Below are positions 42,301-50,595 of a stretch of 54,814 nt of DNA, piece by piece. Below the pieces are notes generated by a model. It saw only the letters and a program-made list of their open reading frames with translations. It searched no databases and was not told where the DNA came from. This DNA is from a virus. Positions within the stretch are counted from its first letter, which is position 1. Each line of letters opens with the position of its first letter. Where the stretch lies: positions 1-54,814 of the IMG/VR virus record IMGVR_UViG_3300042888_002965; one strand, 5' to 3'. The position numbers were made by a program, and so were the translations under genes.

Positions 42301-42982
42301 TTTCTGCATCTACCTCATAAGCTACTGAGTTTGATACTACATCTACTATATTTAGTTTACTTTTTATATCATAAAGAGTAGGTAGCGGTTCGTATAACTT
42401 AACTACAACTACCGTTCCAGCGCTTGTATCTAAAGTATCTATGTTTGTTGCAATGAATAAATCGTTATCTTTAAAATTTAACCTAAACCCGGTAAAGTAA
42501 GATTGGCTTTGTAGGTTAGTTTTAATTTTAGAGGTTATTGCAGTAATAGTCTCTGGTATTAGATTTAAAGTAGATAGTGATAATTCTGTTCTATCAGCTG
42601 AGATATCTTGTATAAAGAACTCTAGGGTATTATTATCTTCGGTGTACAGATCATCTAGAAAATGGTAAAGTAGTTTTACTCCTCCATTTTCGTATCCATA
42701 AGCCTTACTATCCTGTATAGGGTCTAGAGTTAGTACCGATGCTCCTGACTGTCCGGCAGATTGGGCATTTCCTAGTAACTTATACGAGGTGTAATTGTAA
42801 CTACTTTCTAGTAATTCATCTGCTAGAGATAGTATATGTATTTCCGAGTAATGCTTGGCTGGGTCAAATACGCTGTTGATCTCAAATGAGCTTACTAGGG
42901 CTTGATCTTCCTGAGAGAATTGTTCAAAGCCTGTTATAGCTTCTGGTGAGTCTTGGTAAGCTGTATAAACTATATCTGCCAT
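39344..42982 (-). CDS. Large baseplate protein with MBG-like C-terminal domains
   Basis: 1212 residues, the largest baseplate-type protein here, perhaps the counterpart of the T4 wedge protein gp7 (1032 aa) by position after gp25 and gp6. A hallmark segment is HNLPLLLKSKGTERGLRALI followed by NCYGIPGDILDIKLSGG (about 555-592), which I know from structural proteins of marine T4-like phages. From about 900 on the protein is Thr/Ser/Tyr-rich beta. The stretch containing GNYEVYVRVPSDIYYPE and LPFTIYKNILTIEAND (about 1085-1130) resembles MBG domains of Bacteroidota adhesins. Confidence 0.68.
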   Translation of the reverse strand: MADIVYTAYQDSPEAITGFEQFSQEDQALVSSFEINSVFDPAKHYSEIHILSLADELLESSYNYTSYKLLGNAQSAGQSGASVLTLDPIQDSKAYGYENGGVKLLYHFLDDLYTEDNNTLEFFIQDISADRTELSLSTLNLIPETITAITSKIKTNLQSQSYFTGFRLNFKDNDLFIATNIDTLDTSAGTVVVVKLYEPLPTLYDIKSKLNIVDVVSNSVAYEVDAETVIPPTVAPTLRSPNFNIDITDQSIIPTGYYNYDELFSYPVNNANSQIFSTVSEKGIDISVDYTTFNDFVHFSSAQERLLNFKYKVDLLETYSGSIASIANATLGSTGISGSRTYYEGLMAGVVDNFDHYERFLYYESGSSSWPKSNTTKPYVNKLSTDPESVTWYTSQIATAVEYDLVNYNSLVYSIPTYLRDDANNENYLTFVYMVGQHFDNLWLYAKAVTDKYDADNRIDFGISKDLVAEALRNFGVKLYTSNKSVEDLFSTFIGQSYQSGSEVINHYITGSLTGSNTPIQPTSYNDYQKEVQKRVYHNLPLLLKSKGTERGLRALINCYGIPGDILDIKLSGGRDTNNLPFFGDYRASTSSIDKVRLDNTGSIVTGSTLSNFTSIVKRDSKYTDDLHLIEVGFSPTDNVDEYILSNSISTFTIDRYLGDPSNLTSDNYSGLGALAEGILGNLQQYNLQDYVRLIKFFDNTIFKTIKDFIPAKATADTGIVIKPNLLNRSKAKSVTVTGTQPEYTGSIDTAFITGSDGGAFTTSTRHSDPSWTEVLQTPQGLANSYINQGTDQPLYTGELGGTEIRVSNGELNEANPHKYIDTYSTIPKNVILIKDFPADICAIESAYPSVNISLPQNVDVRTAFNIPGDNYVTYYSGSTDITTTASAFPMTTNYTTFAITASKTGIAGCTGSKVYTTSFCSISLTSSGSTTLVQQNTSYDLTTWFTSSYNTNLTYTLYTNNGTVSSNISNSGSYIFTVDTGSYIYVEVSDPITIDSCTQKTRDILVQPQVTVTMDTSGSNYLYDGLPLGPSTSTLLNRFYPDTPGARTYYYYGSPFTGSTYTTQSNQPTASGNYEVYVRVPSDIYYPEITSSRLPFTIYKNILTIEANDRLIPTEGTASEYVTSSTNNTYTVFNLQNNETTSSVISGTVTYTSNYTESTPGGTTGIYIRPIVTELSAINYTFISSDGVVTIGGTTYNPSDYSADDYITGSV

Positions 42983-43321
42983 CTATGCTGTCTTTGTTTC
43001 TAATGTAAGTACTTCCTGACTTAGTGCTAGGTTTTCTTGTCTTAATTGTGCTATTTCATCCAGTAAAGGTTGAATATCTTCTGTTACTCTATCAAAAGTT
43101 AGTAATTCAGAGCTCTTTTTTACTAGGTATTCATGTGAATCTGTATCTCCAGTTACATCTATAACATAGTAAAGCTTTTCGTATAACCTAAATAACTCTT
43201 CCGGAGTATCTGTATCTTCCTCTGGTACTGGTTGAGTGAAGGTTTTAAAATTATTATCAATAACTTTATTAAACTCTGTGGAGCTAAATACAGTTTTCTG
43301 TATGTTAATATCATTAGCCAT
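42983..43321 (-). CDS. Small baseplate-cluster coiled-coil protein
   Basis: 112 residues. Begins MANDINIQKTVFSSTEFNKV, has a middle PEELFRLYEKLYYVIDVTGD and ends in a coiled coil (about 83-112, IAQLRQENLALSQEVLTLET). No enzyme motif. It overlaps the 370-aa gene by 8 nt and abuts the 1212-aa gene, so it is translated with baseplate wedge proteins and may be a linker or assembly partner. Confidence 0.62.
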   Translation of the reverse strand: MANDINIQKTVFSSTEFNKVIDNNFKTFTQPVPEEDTDTPEELFRLYEKLYYVIDVTGDTDSHEYLVKKSSELLTFDRVTEDIQPLLDEIAQLRQENLALSQEVLTLETKTA

Positions 43322-44426
43322 TTCTTACTACTTTAAATATATTTTGGTTATCTACTACTGTAGTGCTTCCATCTAAAGTCGTTTTTACTAATATACGATA
43401 ATATCTCTCCGGTTGCAAGCCATCCATATACACATCGAAGAATGATCCATTTGAATCACAACTTATCTTAGTAAACTTAGTATCAAAATCAACAACCATC
43501 TCTTCTGTGTTCTCATCTCTTAATCCCCAGTATGAACCTGAGGGTAGGGCGTGGTTTGTTAAATATGCTGAAGAGGTTGTGAATGATCTAACCGGGTATT
43601 TAGGTCTTGCAGATACTCTAAATCTTTGCTTTCCTACATCGGCATACTTCCCTTTATTATTTGTTAGGTTAACAATTGAAATACTATTTGAAAGAACTGA
43701 TAAAGATCCTGTACTGTATACACTGTCATCCCATTTAAACTCTAAGAATGGTGGGTAGATAGTATTTGTATCTGCACCATAGTATTTAAGTCGGATAGAG
43801 GATGTAGTATTATATTCTAAATTATTAGGCAGTTTTATTATAAACCCGTTATTATCAATTGTACCTATATTAAAGAGTTGAATAGCTTTTGTAACATTTA
43901 TGTTAACATCGTTACTAGAATTGAAAGCATGTGACTGTGTAAATTCCTGACTAATACCCCCTACGGTTGTATACCAGTTTCCTCCTCCTGCTATTGATCC
44001 AGATAAGTATGAACCGGTTGTATTTGCTACAAATCCTGTTACTGTCCATGCATCTGTTCCTCCTGCTTTTTTATACTGCCAGGAAACTCCTGTTGTATTT
44101 GTTGGAATATCTCCAAACTTTCCTACCCCGTTATCCCATGCTCCGTATACCGGATAGGCATAGAGACTGTAGTTAACTGGTATTTCATAAGCATCTGCTA
44201 GGTATAGGTTTAAACTAGCACTATAAGTTGCTGCTCCTATTTTATTAGCTATTACATCTTGAATTTCGGAAGTACTATACTGTATTAATATACGGTTAGT
44301 TTCTCCTGTATCTGATATATCTACATACCCTCCTATTTCAATTATTTCATCCTTTCCAGCATTACCTGTAGGAACTTCTGTTGATATAAATGTATCTTTT
44401 TCGGGAAATATTCTGTATACTGCCAT
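43314..44426 (-). CDS. Baseplate-associated structural protein
   Basis: 370 residues, beta-rich. The start MAVYRIFPEKDTFISTEVPT, followed by the strand pattern TNRILIQYS, resembles carbohydrate-binding or DNRLRE-type beta-sandwich domains that begin with a PxxDTxI element. Residues 240-370 form a second beta domain (RFRVSARPKYPVRSFTTSSA; VYMDGLQPERYYRILVKT), possibly fibronectin-like. It lies 1 nt after gp6 and is thus likely a baseplate component. Confidence 0.62.
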   Translation of the reverse strand: MAVYRIFPEKDTFISTEVPTGNAGKDEIIEIGGYVDISDTGETNRILIQYSTSEIQDVIANKIGAATYSASLNLYLADAYEIPVNYSLYAYPVYGAWDNGVGKFGDIPTNTTGVSWQYKKAGGTDAWTVTGFVANTTGSYLSGSIAGGGNWYTTVGGISQEFTQSHAFNSSNDVNINVTKAIQLFNIGTIDNNGFIIKLPNNLEYNTTSSIRLKYYGADTNTIYPPFLEFKWDDSVYSTGSLSVLSNSISIVNLTNNKGKYADVGKQRFRVSARPKYPVRSFTTSSAYLTNHALPSGSYWGLRDENTEEMVVDFDTKFTKISCDSNGSFFDVYMDGLQPERYYRILVKTTLDGSTTVVDNQNIFKVVRNG

Positions 44427-44427
44427 G

Positions 44428-46248
44428 TTATAGTGTTGTTATTCTTCCTTTAATATCTGTATCCGGGTATTTTACTTCAAATATGCATGGATCGTAAGAT
44501 GGGTATACTATATTACTCCTTGTTGCTCCTACTATATCATATGCATACTGAGAGTATATTCCTCCTGCATTGTTAATTGCTTCTACTTTTTGTACTGTTT
44601 GAACCCCTTTTTCTTGATCTAAGAGTGTGTATATACTCGATAGGTTAATTGGTTGGTTAATATTCCATTTTGTAATATTAAAATAATCTTTTATTCTGTT
44701 TGTACAAGCAAGTAATACATCTCTTCCTGAGAAGTTAGGTTTTACTATTATGTCAAAGTTAATACCAATATTTACTACAAAAGCATCTTTTATATTAAGA
44801 GCGTCTGTTAACATCATATACTCTGCAAGATATGTCTTTAAGTTATTCTTTAGTGTAGTTGTTGCAGGTGTTAGATTCTTATTGTTATCGTAAGCTAGTG
44901 TATATATCGATAATGATAGTGGATTACTATCTACTATACTATCTGTAGAGCTATTTGGATTTGTTAATTGATCTTGTGTAACATAAACTTTTGCAATAGA
45001 ACCGTATTTAGAATCCATTGATAATGCTCTTACAGTGTAATCTTGTAGTGTTACCGCTCTTCCTTGTTCGTTAAAAGCTCTCATTGAATTTTCTCTTAAC
45101 TCATCAACTGTATCTCCATCTCTTCCTCCAGCTGCTGGGAGTATATTGTTAAATGTAACTGTTGATAATTGTGAAGTATCTACTGCTGTCGGTGTACCGC
45201 TATAACCTACTAACGTGTTAATCGTATTTGCAGGGGCATTTGCTGCTACTCCTCCTCCTACTAGGTACTTTATTGTAAGTGTTGTATTTGAGGGTGCGAG
45301 TCCGTAAGACTTTGTTGATAAAAAGTTAGAAGGATCGAATGCATAATCAATTCTTGAAATTCCTTGATTTGATCCGAACCCTACATTAGTTGGGTCAGGT
45401 GTTATTATTGAATCGTCTTGTCCATTAATTCCTGCTCCAAATTGTACTTGTAATTGTCCGGTTGCTGTAAATCTTGTTACAAACCTTCTTGGTACTTTTT
45501 GAAGAGCCAAACTGTAAGGAACAACCTGCTTGTCCGGTGTATTATTTGTATTATCTACAAAGATAGTATCTTGTCCTAAGAAAGGAACTTCATACCAAAT
45601 ATTACTATTACTATCTACTATTGATTGAATACCGATAATATTTACATCATCTATTATAAGTGTCTTAAACTTCTCTACAGATGTAATAGTCTCTGTTATA
45701 GTCTTTACTTCTCCTGATATTGCTTTTGCTGTTTTTGTTAACCTGAACTGACTAGGGTTAGCTCCTGATAGGGTTTCTACTGTTACTTCAGTATTGTCGT
45801 AAGAGCTTGAGAAAGTGAAGTCTATATGCTTATCTATAAAAAAGTTAACTTGATCTGCTACTGTTGACTTTAATCTTGTATAGGCTGGTATGTATAGTGC
45901 TTGACCCCAGTTAGGCTCCCCGCCTACTGCTCCTACTATTTGAGAAATTTCTAAATCAACTTCTGAGGGAGATGTTATCTTAGGTCTATATCCCATCATG
46001 TATGCTAGATTGTATAAGTTAGCAGGATTTTTTGCATGTTGGAGGTATGTTTCTTGTAGCTGTGTATCTTGGTAGAATGATAAAACATCTCCTACATATG
46101 CAGCCATCTCAATAAACATCATACCTGGTGATGAAGGTGAGAAGTCGTTGTAAGTGTCTGGGAAGTAGTTTTTAGCGTACTCTGTTAGTTGACTTCTAAA
46201 GTCTCCAAAGTCTTTATTTACATATTTTATATCTCTATCCTGAGCCAT
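44428..46248 (-). CDS. gp6: Baseplate wedge protein (gp6-like)
   Basis: 606 residues (T4 gp6 is 660). The N-terminal signature is YVNKDFGDFRSQLTEYAKNY, then NDFSPSSPGMMFIEMAAYVG and DVLSFYQDTQLQETYLQHA (about 9-69). This is typical of the gp6/J-protein family that forms the inner wedge ring. A later AAGGRDGDTVDELRENSMRA (about 375) with QGRAVTLQDYTVRAL is the second family hallmark. The start overlaps the gp25 stop as TAATG, the usual gp25-gp6 pairing. Confidence 0.93.
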   Translation of the reverse strand: MAQDRDIKYVNKDFGDFRSQLTEYAKNYFPDTYNDFSPSSPGMMFIEMAAYVGDVLSFYQDTQLQETYLQHAKNPANLYNLAYMMGYRPKITSPSEVDLEISQIVGAVGGEPNWGQALYIPAYTRLKSTVADQVNFFIDKHIDFTFSSSYDNTEVTVETLSGANPSQFRLTKTAKAISGEVKTITETITSVEKFKTLIIDDVNIIGIQSIVDSNSNIWYEVPFLGQDTIFVDNTNNTPDKQVVPYSLALQKVPRRFVTRFTATGQLQVQFGAGINGQDDSIITPDPTNVGFGSNQGISRIDYAFDPSNFLSTKSYGLAPSNTTLTIKYLVGGGVAANAPANTINTLVGYSGTPTAVDTSQLSTVTFNNILPAAGGRDGDTVDELRENSMRAFNEQGRAVTLQDYTVRALSMDSKYGSIAKVYVTQDQLTNPNSSTDSIVDSNPLSLSIYTLAYDNNKNLTPATTTLKNNLKTYLAEYMMLTDALNIKDAFVVNIGINFDIIVKPNFSGRDVLLACTNRIKDYFNITKWNINQPINLSSIYTLLDQEKGVQTVQKVEAINNAGGIYSQYAYDIVGATRSNIVYPSYDPCIFEVKYPDTDIKGRITTL

Positions 46249-46658
46249 TATTGTTCGAAGTTAATTAACAATTCGTCTTGTATATTTGTTTGAGTGACGC
46301 TATATTTTATATAGACTGTTACTGTATTTGTATCTGGTGAGGTTGCTACCTTTATATCGTTCACCTGTAGATTTGGAAACCAGGTTGATATTTCTGTCCT
46401 AACTACTCCCTCTATCTCATCCTGTTTATCCACTGTTATCTGATCAAATAACAATCTCCTTAATCCTGCACCTAGGTTAGGGTTTAGGAATCTCTCTCCT
46501 TTTTCTGTAAGAAAGTGATTAACTAAATTAGATTTTAAAGCGTCTTGAGTGGAGTATGTAGAGTTAAACACAGAGGTAGAGGAGAAGGGTAAGCTAACTC
46601 CAACTGCTTTCCTAGGTTGTAGATCTAGTGGATTTATTTTTTGTACATTAAACGCCAT
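46248..46658 (-). CDS. gp25: Baseplate wedge protein (gp25-like)
   Basis: 136 residues (T4 gp25 is 132). SNLVNHFLTEKGERFLNPNL then GAGLRRLLFDQIT (about 44-76) is the conserved centre of the gp25 family (lltp.GER...P.fG..l...lFe), followed by a helix and an alpha/beta end (VTVYIKYSVTQTNIQDELLI). It links the wedge to the sheath. Coupled to gp6 and to the 137-aa gene by TAATG overlaps. Confidence 0.92.
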   Translation of the reverse strand: MAFNVQKINPLDLQPRKAVGVSLPFSSTSVFNSTYSTQDALKSNLVNHFLTEKGERFLNPNLGAGLRRLLFDQITVDKQDEIEGVVRTEISTWFPNLQVNDIKVATSPDTNTVTVYIKYSVTQTNIQDELLINFEQ

Positions 46659-47071
46659 TATGCTCCGAATCTTTCTTTATCTTTCTGTACTGATGCTTTA
46701 TATACGTCTCCTGCTCTCATCATGAAGTCAAATTGAGAAATATCTAATCCCGGTTCTACACCTGGTCTAAACTGCTCTAAACCTGTTTGCATTCCCATTC
46801 CTGGTGCTGATACCATGTCTGATGTTGCACTTACTAGGTTTTGATACTCTCCTTGAGTCATTGAATACTTTGTCTCGTTCATTAAATCCATAAGTGGATT
46901 ACCTGTAGCAACCGGTTTTGCAATAACTGGTTTATGTTCTGCATACTTCGTTACTTGCTGTACTTGTGTTTGAACAGGTTTCACATCTTCAGAAAGAATT
47001 TTACCTAATTCCTCTCGAACTGCTTCACTTACAGCTTCTTTGATTAATTTTTTTAATAAGTCTAACTTCAT
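46658..47071 (-). CDS. Small protein of the baseplate operon
   Basis: 137 residues. The start MKLDLLKKLIKEAVSEAVRE is an amphipathic helix like those at other starts in this genome. A Pro/Val/Gln linker follows, then NPLMDLMNETKYSMTQGEYQ (about 73-92) and a C-terminal helical end FMMRAGDVYKASVQKDKERF. No enzyme motif. A class B motif lies only 4 nt before the ATG, so translation might use a nearly leaderless mRNA or come from the upstream transcript. Confidence 0.58.
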   Translation of the reverse strand: MKLDLLKKLIKEAVSEAVREELGKILSEDVKPVQTQVQQVTKYAEHKPVIAKPVATGNPLMDLMNETKYSMTQGEYQNLVSATSDMVSAPGMGMQTGLEQFRPGVEPGLDISQFDFMMRAGDVYKASVQKDKERFGA

Positions 47072-47075
47072 ATTA

Positions 47076-47082
47076 ATAAATA
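47076..47082 (-). promoter_or_regulatory. Class B promoter motif, gp25-gp6 unit
   Basis: AACTATTTATTAATATG on the minus strand. The ATG begins 4 nt after the heptamer, an unusually short spacing. Confidence 0.42.
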
Positions 47083-47088
47083 GTTATG

Positions 47089-48090
47089 TTATAATAATTG
47101 ATTATCTATTCTAAATTTTACCTCATCCAATAGTACCTGTGTTGATGAACTAAATGAGGAAGGTCCTTTTAGTACTACTATTCCCCTATTGTCTATTGCA
47201 GTTGCGTATCTTTTTGGAGCTATTTTAGGAGAATCTGGATCTTGATTGATAGCTAATGTGTATACCTTTCCTGTTGTAGCACTTGTATGAATATAATTTG
47301 GATCAATATTACCCTGGGTATCTGTCGGAGTTCCTTCTGAACCTGTATTCTCTGGTGGTTGTGCAGTTGCTATTATTTCATTCAAATCAGCAGGGTTACC
47401 TAAGCTACATTGCTCTATTGCTTGATCTATAGAGGTTAATCTATTCTTTAAGTTCTGTATTATAGGAGTTATAGATGCAATTGTTACTGTTATAGCTGCT
47501 GCTTCTCCTAATAACTTATCTAATGTCTTATCTAGTGCTACTAAGGCTTTACTATACTTTGTTAGTATACTAATTGGAATACCTATTCCCCCTGACATTG
47601 GGGGTATAATTGCTGTTGGTATTGGGATGGAGGTTATTATCTTAATAGCAATCTTAACTATAGCGACAATTGCTAATATCTGAGTTGCTATTGTAGAGAA
47701 TTTAGATACCCTTTTTTCAAAACTAGATAAATGGTTTATAAGGGTGTTTCTTATTTTAATAATCTCCTGTAGTTCTGCTGGATCTGGGCATTTATTTGAG
47801 AACTTATTCAATAATGTAAGTACTTGAGCTTGTACTTGAGCTACTATCTTCCCACGTAACCCACCTACTTGTATAGCTACTACTGCTGCTATTCCTCCAG
47901 TTACTTTTCCAGCCACCTTACTTATAGCCTGTGTTTCTTTTATTCTCTTTTGAAGCTCTTTTGCTCTTTTGGTAGCGTCAGCTGCTTTTTTACTAGATGC
48001 CTCTGCTTTACTTTTAGCCTCTTCGTATTTCTTTTGAGCTTCTCTAGCTTTTGCTATAGAATCTTCTTGATTTTGTATCTGCTCTGCCAT
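47089..48090 (-). CDS. Coiled-coil protein with hydrophobic centre, tail/hub-associated
   Basis: 333 residues. A Lys/Ala/Glu coiled coil (1-55) is followed by Gly/Ala/Val-rich hydrophobic stretches (GKVTGGIAAVVAIQVGG, about 61-77; ATQILAIVAIVKIAIKIITS, about 135-154; IPPMSGGIGIPISIL). A C-terminal beta part follows (TGKVYTLAINQDPDSPKIAP, then RYATAIDNRGIVVLKGP). Coiled coil plus hydrophobic segments are typical of tape-measure or injected hub proteins, but it is short for a tape measure. Directly coupled to the gp5-like gene, so a hub partner is my best inference. Confidence 0.55.
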   Translation of the reverse strand: MAEQIQNQEDSIAKAREAQKKYEEAKSKAEASSKKAADATKRAKELQKRIKETQAISKVAGKVTGGIAAVVAIQVGGLRGKIVAQVQAQVLTLLNKFSNKCPDPAELQEIIKIRNTLINHLSSFEKRVSKFSTIATQILAIVAIVKIAIKIITSIPIPTAIIPPMSGGIGIPISILTKYSKALVALDKTLDKLLGEAAAITVTIASITPIIQNLKNRLTSIDQAIEQCSLGNPADLNEIIATAQPPENTGSEGTPTDTQGNIDPNYIHTSATTGKVYTLAINQDPDSPKIAPKRYATAIDNRGIVVLKGPSSFSSSTQVLLDEVKFRIDNQLL

Positions 48091-49241
48091 TATTCTGTAA
48101 ATACCTTTTTAGATTGAAATAACTTAATTTGAGTCTTCAAAGAGTTAACAACTGCTTGTAGTTCTGGACCTGCAGCATTTAGCTGTACTACTGGGCCGCC
48201 TATTACCGATGTTGCAGTAGTCATAGCGATTGCTAGGTTATTCAAAGTATCTAATAAGGTGGTTAACCAGTTCTCTAACTGTGCTCCGAGTATTACCGGC
48301 TCTTTACCTCCTGAGGTTCTAGCTGCTTTACCTAGGTATATCTTTTTTGAATCGGCGCAGAAGTACTCTGTTGCATCTAAATTTAAAGTTCTTGCATTTA
48401 ATCCTACTGATTCTTTAGCAGATAGTAAGATTGAATCTTCTTTTGCATTAAAAAAAAGTCTTCCTCCGTTTATAATTACTTGATTTCCTATATATTGATC
48501 TGAGTTTAGAGGAACTAGGTCATAAGAATCTCTCTTTGTATTAGCAGCTACTAAATCAGATTTATGATCAGATAAAAAGTATAACGAGTTAGGATCTTTG
48601 TTTATATCTTCTACAATATGATCTATCCCGTTATCTGTCTTAATTTGCCCGTTACTTATTAAAATAAAAGGCTTTGCATTATTAATAGAGTCTACTAATG
48701 TATTTTTAGGAGACATATTTCCTCCTATTCTTATAGACTGACCCTGTCTTCCTTCTATTAGTACGTCTCCTGGGTATGGGTACATAGGGTTTACGTCAGA
48801 AAGCTCTTTTACATCTTTACCTAAAATTGTACTAATATCTGTGTTGGGTTCAGGTAGGGCATTGTGATGACTACTCCCCCAGAGATTTACTACTGTTGAG
48901 TAGTATACATCTTTTGTACTTACGTTTGTTTGAATATCTGAGGTAGGTCCTTGTATTAACAGTACTACTTCGTTTAGTAATGGAAATTGCTTGAAGTTAC
49001 TTTGTAGGGGTAGTGCTGGATATTCAGTTGCTGTTGTTTCTTTCTCAGCTGTAATATCCCTGTACAGGATAGTTCCGATAGGTAAAGAATTTCCTTGTGC
49101 ATCTAGGATTTCTGTACTTTCATCTAGAGCAATCTTCATAACTCTTCCGAAAACAGGGGAAGCTTGTTGAGATCCTCCTCCATTTTGAGACTGTACTATG
49201 CCCCCTATCTTACTTCCTAAGAAATAATTACCTGCTGCCAT
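48090..49241 (-). CDS. gp5: Baseplate hub/spike protein (gp5-like, no lysozyme domain)
   Basis: 383 residues. An N-terminal OB-fold-like part contains SPVFGRVMKIALDES (about 28-42) and FPLLNEVVLLIQGPT. The central YPYPGDVLIEGRQGQSIRIG (about 154-173) and the repeated short strands after it (NGGRLFFNAKEDSILLSAKE, then SVGLNARTLNLDATEYF) look like the start of a triple-stranded beta-helix spike. The T4 lysozyme domain is absent, as in several distant T4-like phages. Gene order sigma, unknown, gp5-like, unknown, gp25, gp6 fits a central baseplate cluster. Confidence 0.72.
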   Translation of the reverse strand: MAAGNYFLGSKIGGIVQSQNGGGSQQASPVFGRVMKIALDESTEILDAQGNSLPIGTILYRDITAEKETTATEYPALPLQSNFKQFPLLNEVVLLIQGPTSDIQTNVSTKDVYYSTVVNLWGSSHHNALPEPNTDISTILGKDVKELSDVNPMYPYPGDVLIEGRQGQSIRIGGNMSPKNTLVDSINNAKPFILISNGQIKTDNGIDHIVEDINKDPNSLYFLSDHKSDLVAANTKRDSYDLVPLNSDQYIGNQVIINGGRLFFNAKEDSILLSAKESVGLNARTLNLDATEYFCADSKKIYLGKAARTSGGKEPVILGAQLENWLTTLLDTLNNLAIAMTTATSVIGGPVVQLNAAGPELQAVVNSLKTQIKLFQSKKVFTE

Positions 49242-49588
49242 TACTCGTCTTTTTTATCTAATTGCTTTCCAAGCTCTTCACTCTGTTCCATTAGCTTTGC
49301 AAGCTCTTCAGGGTTGAAAAAGTCTGCTTCAGATCCTTTTGCTCCTCCTTCTAGTCTTTGAACAAGTGCTACCATTTTAATAAGATGTTCATCATTCTTT
49401 ACTCCTACCTCTAAATACTCTTTTATCATAGGAACAACTAAAGTTGCATCACCTATGTTCTCAACAAGAGGTTTTAGTTCTCCAATAAGAGCATTGATTT
49501 GTTTGTCCTTATTTCGAGAATTGTCGTAAATTTCTTTCAAAACATCAGAAACAGTCTTTTTTCCGAATATTGTTGTCTCTAATCCCAT
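49241..49588 (-). CDS. Helical protein preceding the baseplate hub gene
   Basis: 115 residues, nearly all helical: FGKKTVSDVLKEIYDNSRNK (about 8-27), LIGELKPLVENIGDATLVVP (about 34-53) and a Glu/Lys-rich end. No Cys, membrane or catalytic motifs. It overlaps the hub gene start (TAATG) and has its own class B promoter, so it heads the baseplate unit; a small assembly or tail-associated protein is likely. Confidence 0.6.
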   Translation of the reverse strand: MGLETTIFGKKTVSDVLKEIYDNSRNKDKQINALIGELKPLVENIGDATLVVPMIKEYLEVGVKNDEHLIKMVALVQRLEGGAKGSEADFFNPEELAKLMEQSEELGKQLDKKDE

Positions 49589-49602
49589 AGTCTATTTATT
49601 AT

Positions 49603-49609
49603 ATAAATA
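49603..49609 (-). promoter_or_regulatory. Class B promoter motif, baseplate unit
   Basis: CGATATTTATATAATAAATA on the minus strand, 14 nt before the ATG at 49588. It lies between the sigma-factor gene and the first baseplate gene. Confidence 0.55.
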
Positions 49610-49621
49610 TCGAAAGATATG

Positions 49622-50320
49622 TTATTGAATAGTAAATCCTGCTTCTTGGTAGGTTTTATATATTCTATAAAATTCTTCTTTAAGTTTAGAGATTACCTTA
49701 GTAAGTGTAGGGGTTTCACAATCGGTCATCTCTCTTATGTATATGTATAGAGCTTTCTTTCTAAAAATTTCTAAGTCGTGACGTGTTCTAAAGAGTGTGA
49801 GTATGGCGTCTGCTACCTTTTGGTCTTGTTCTCTAGGAAATAGCTCTTCTATATTTTCATAACTACTTTCAACAAAAAGATTCACCACTACTGCTAGAGT
49901 TATTCTTCTTTCAGAATCAGGTAAACCTTCTACTTCGTAAGAATCTTCCATTTCTTCGAAAGATCCTACTTGTTTTAGTTTTTTATAGTTACGGTTATTA
50001 TAGTTGATAAGCCACCTCTTCACTATTGTTTGAAAATAGGAAAACGCCTTAGCGCCGTTGGTTGCATCAAACCTATAGAGTTTCTCTTCAACAAGCATAC
50101 TCACTACATCTAGCTTTAAATCTTCAATACTATCTACATCTAAGTAATAAAACTTAAAAGTATGTATAATATTTTCTGCTAGCTTATAAAGTGGGTGGTA
50201 TATTTCTTTCTTAAATACCGTGTCTCGGAAAATAGGGTCAGAGGATGCGTTATATCTTACGATTGCATCCTCTGTCTCTTGTGTAAAATAGTAATTATCT
50301 TTATTTGGTGGCTTTGCCAT
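49622..50320 (-). CDS. gp55: Late transcription sigma factor (gp55-like)
   Basis: 232 residues from MAKPPNKDNYYFTQETEDAI. An ATG 24 nt upstream would add 8 residues; both overlap the preceding gene. The centre resembles sigma region 2: helices IYHPLYKLAENIIHTFKFYY, VDSIEDLKLDVVSMLVEEKL, the FDATNGAKAFSYFQTIVKRW motif, then NRNYKKL. T4 gp55 has the same order (a helix, DGIEASI..L..FD, then a helix ending in basic residues). It is longer than T4 gp55 (185). Expected to direct host polymerase to late promoters; the class B motifs are candidates. Confidence 0.8.
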   Translation of the reverse strand: MAKPPNKDNYYFTQETEDAIVRYNASSDPIFRDTVFKKEIYHPLYKLAENIIHTFKFYYLDVDSIEDLKLDVVSMLVEEKLYRFDATNGAKAFSYFQTIVKRWLINYNNRNYKKLKQVGSFEEMEDSYEVEGLPDSERRITLAVVVNLFVESSYENIEELFPREQDQKVADAILTLFRTRHDLEIFRKKALYIYIREMTDCETPTLTKVISKLKEEFYRIYKTYQEAGFTIQ

Positions 50321-50594
50321 AGTCTTCTGGGAGACGGTAAGCATTTATAGTTTCCTGTATTTCTTTCATAAAATTGAAGAAAACTCCAACTTCATCATCT
50401 GCTCTAAATGCACCTTTCTCATCTAATTGTTCAACATAAATTTTTGATTCTTGTATAAGGTACGAAACATTTCTAAGGTAACCTACTTGGTATTCTAAGA
50501 TCTCTTCTTGCTTAATTACCTTACGGTTTAAGTTGAAAGTTATATAAGCTAGTGCTAAAATTACTATTGCTGATATTATTAATAAGATTTCCAT
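50301..50594 (-). CDS. Small membrane-anchored coiled-coil protein
   Basis: 97 residues. An N-terminal membrane span MEILLIISAIVILALAYITF is followed by a charged helix (NRKVIKQEEILEYQVGYL) and a C-terminal helical part, DDEVGVFFNFMKEIQETINA. One span with the bulk in the cytoplasm is likely. It overlaps the sigma gene by 20 nt and follows the HD gene after 1 nt, so it belongs to this regulatory unit. Function unknown. Confidence 0.62.
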   Translation of the reverse strand: MEILLIISAIVILALAYITFNLNRKVIKQEEILEYQVGYLRNVSYLIQESKIYVEQLDEKGAFRADDEVGVFFNFMKEIQETINAYRLPEDYGKATK

Positions 50595-50595
50595 T

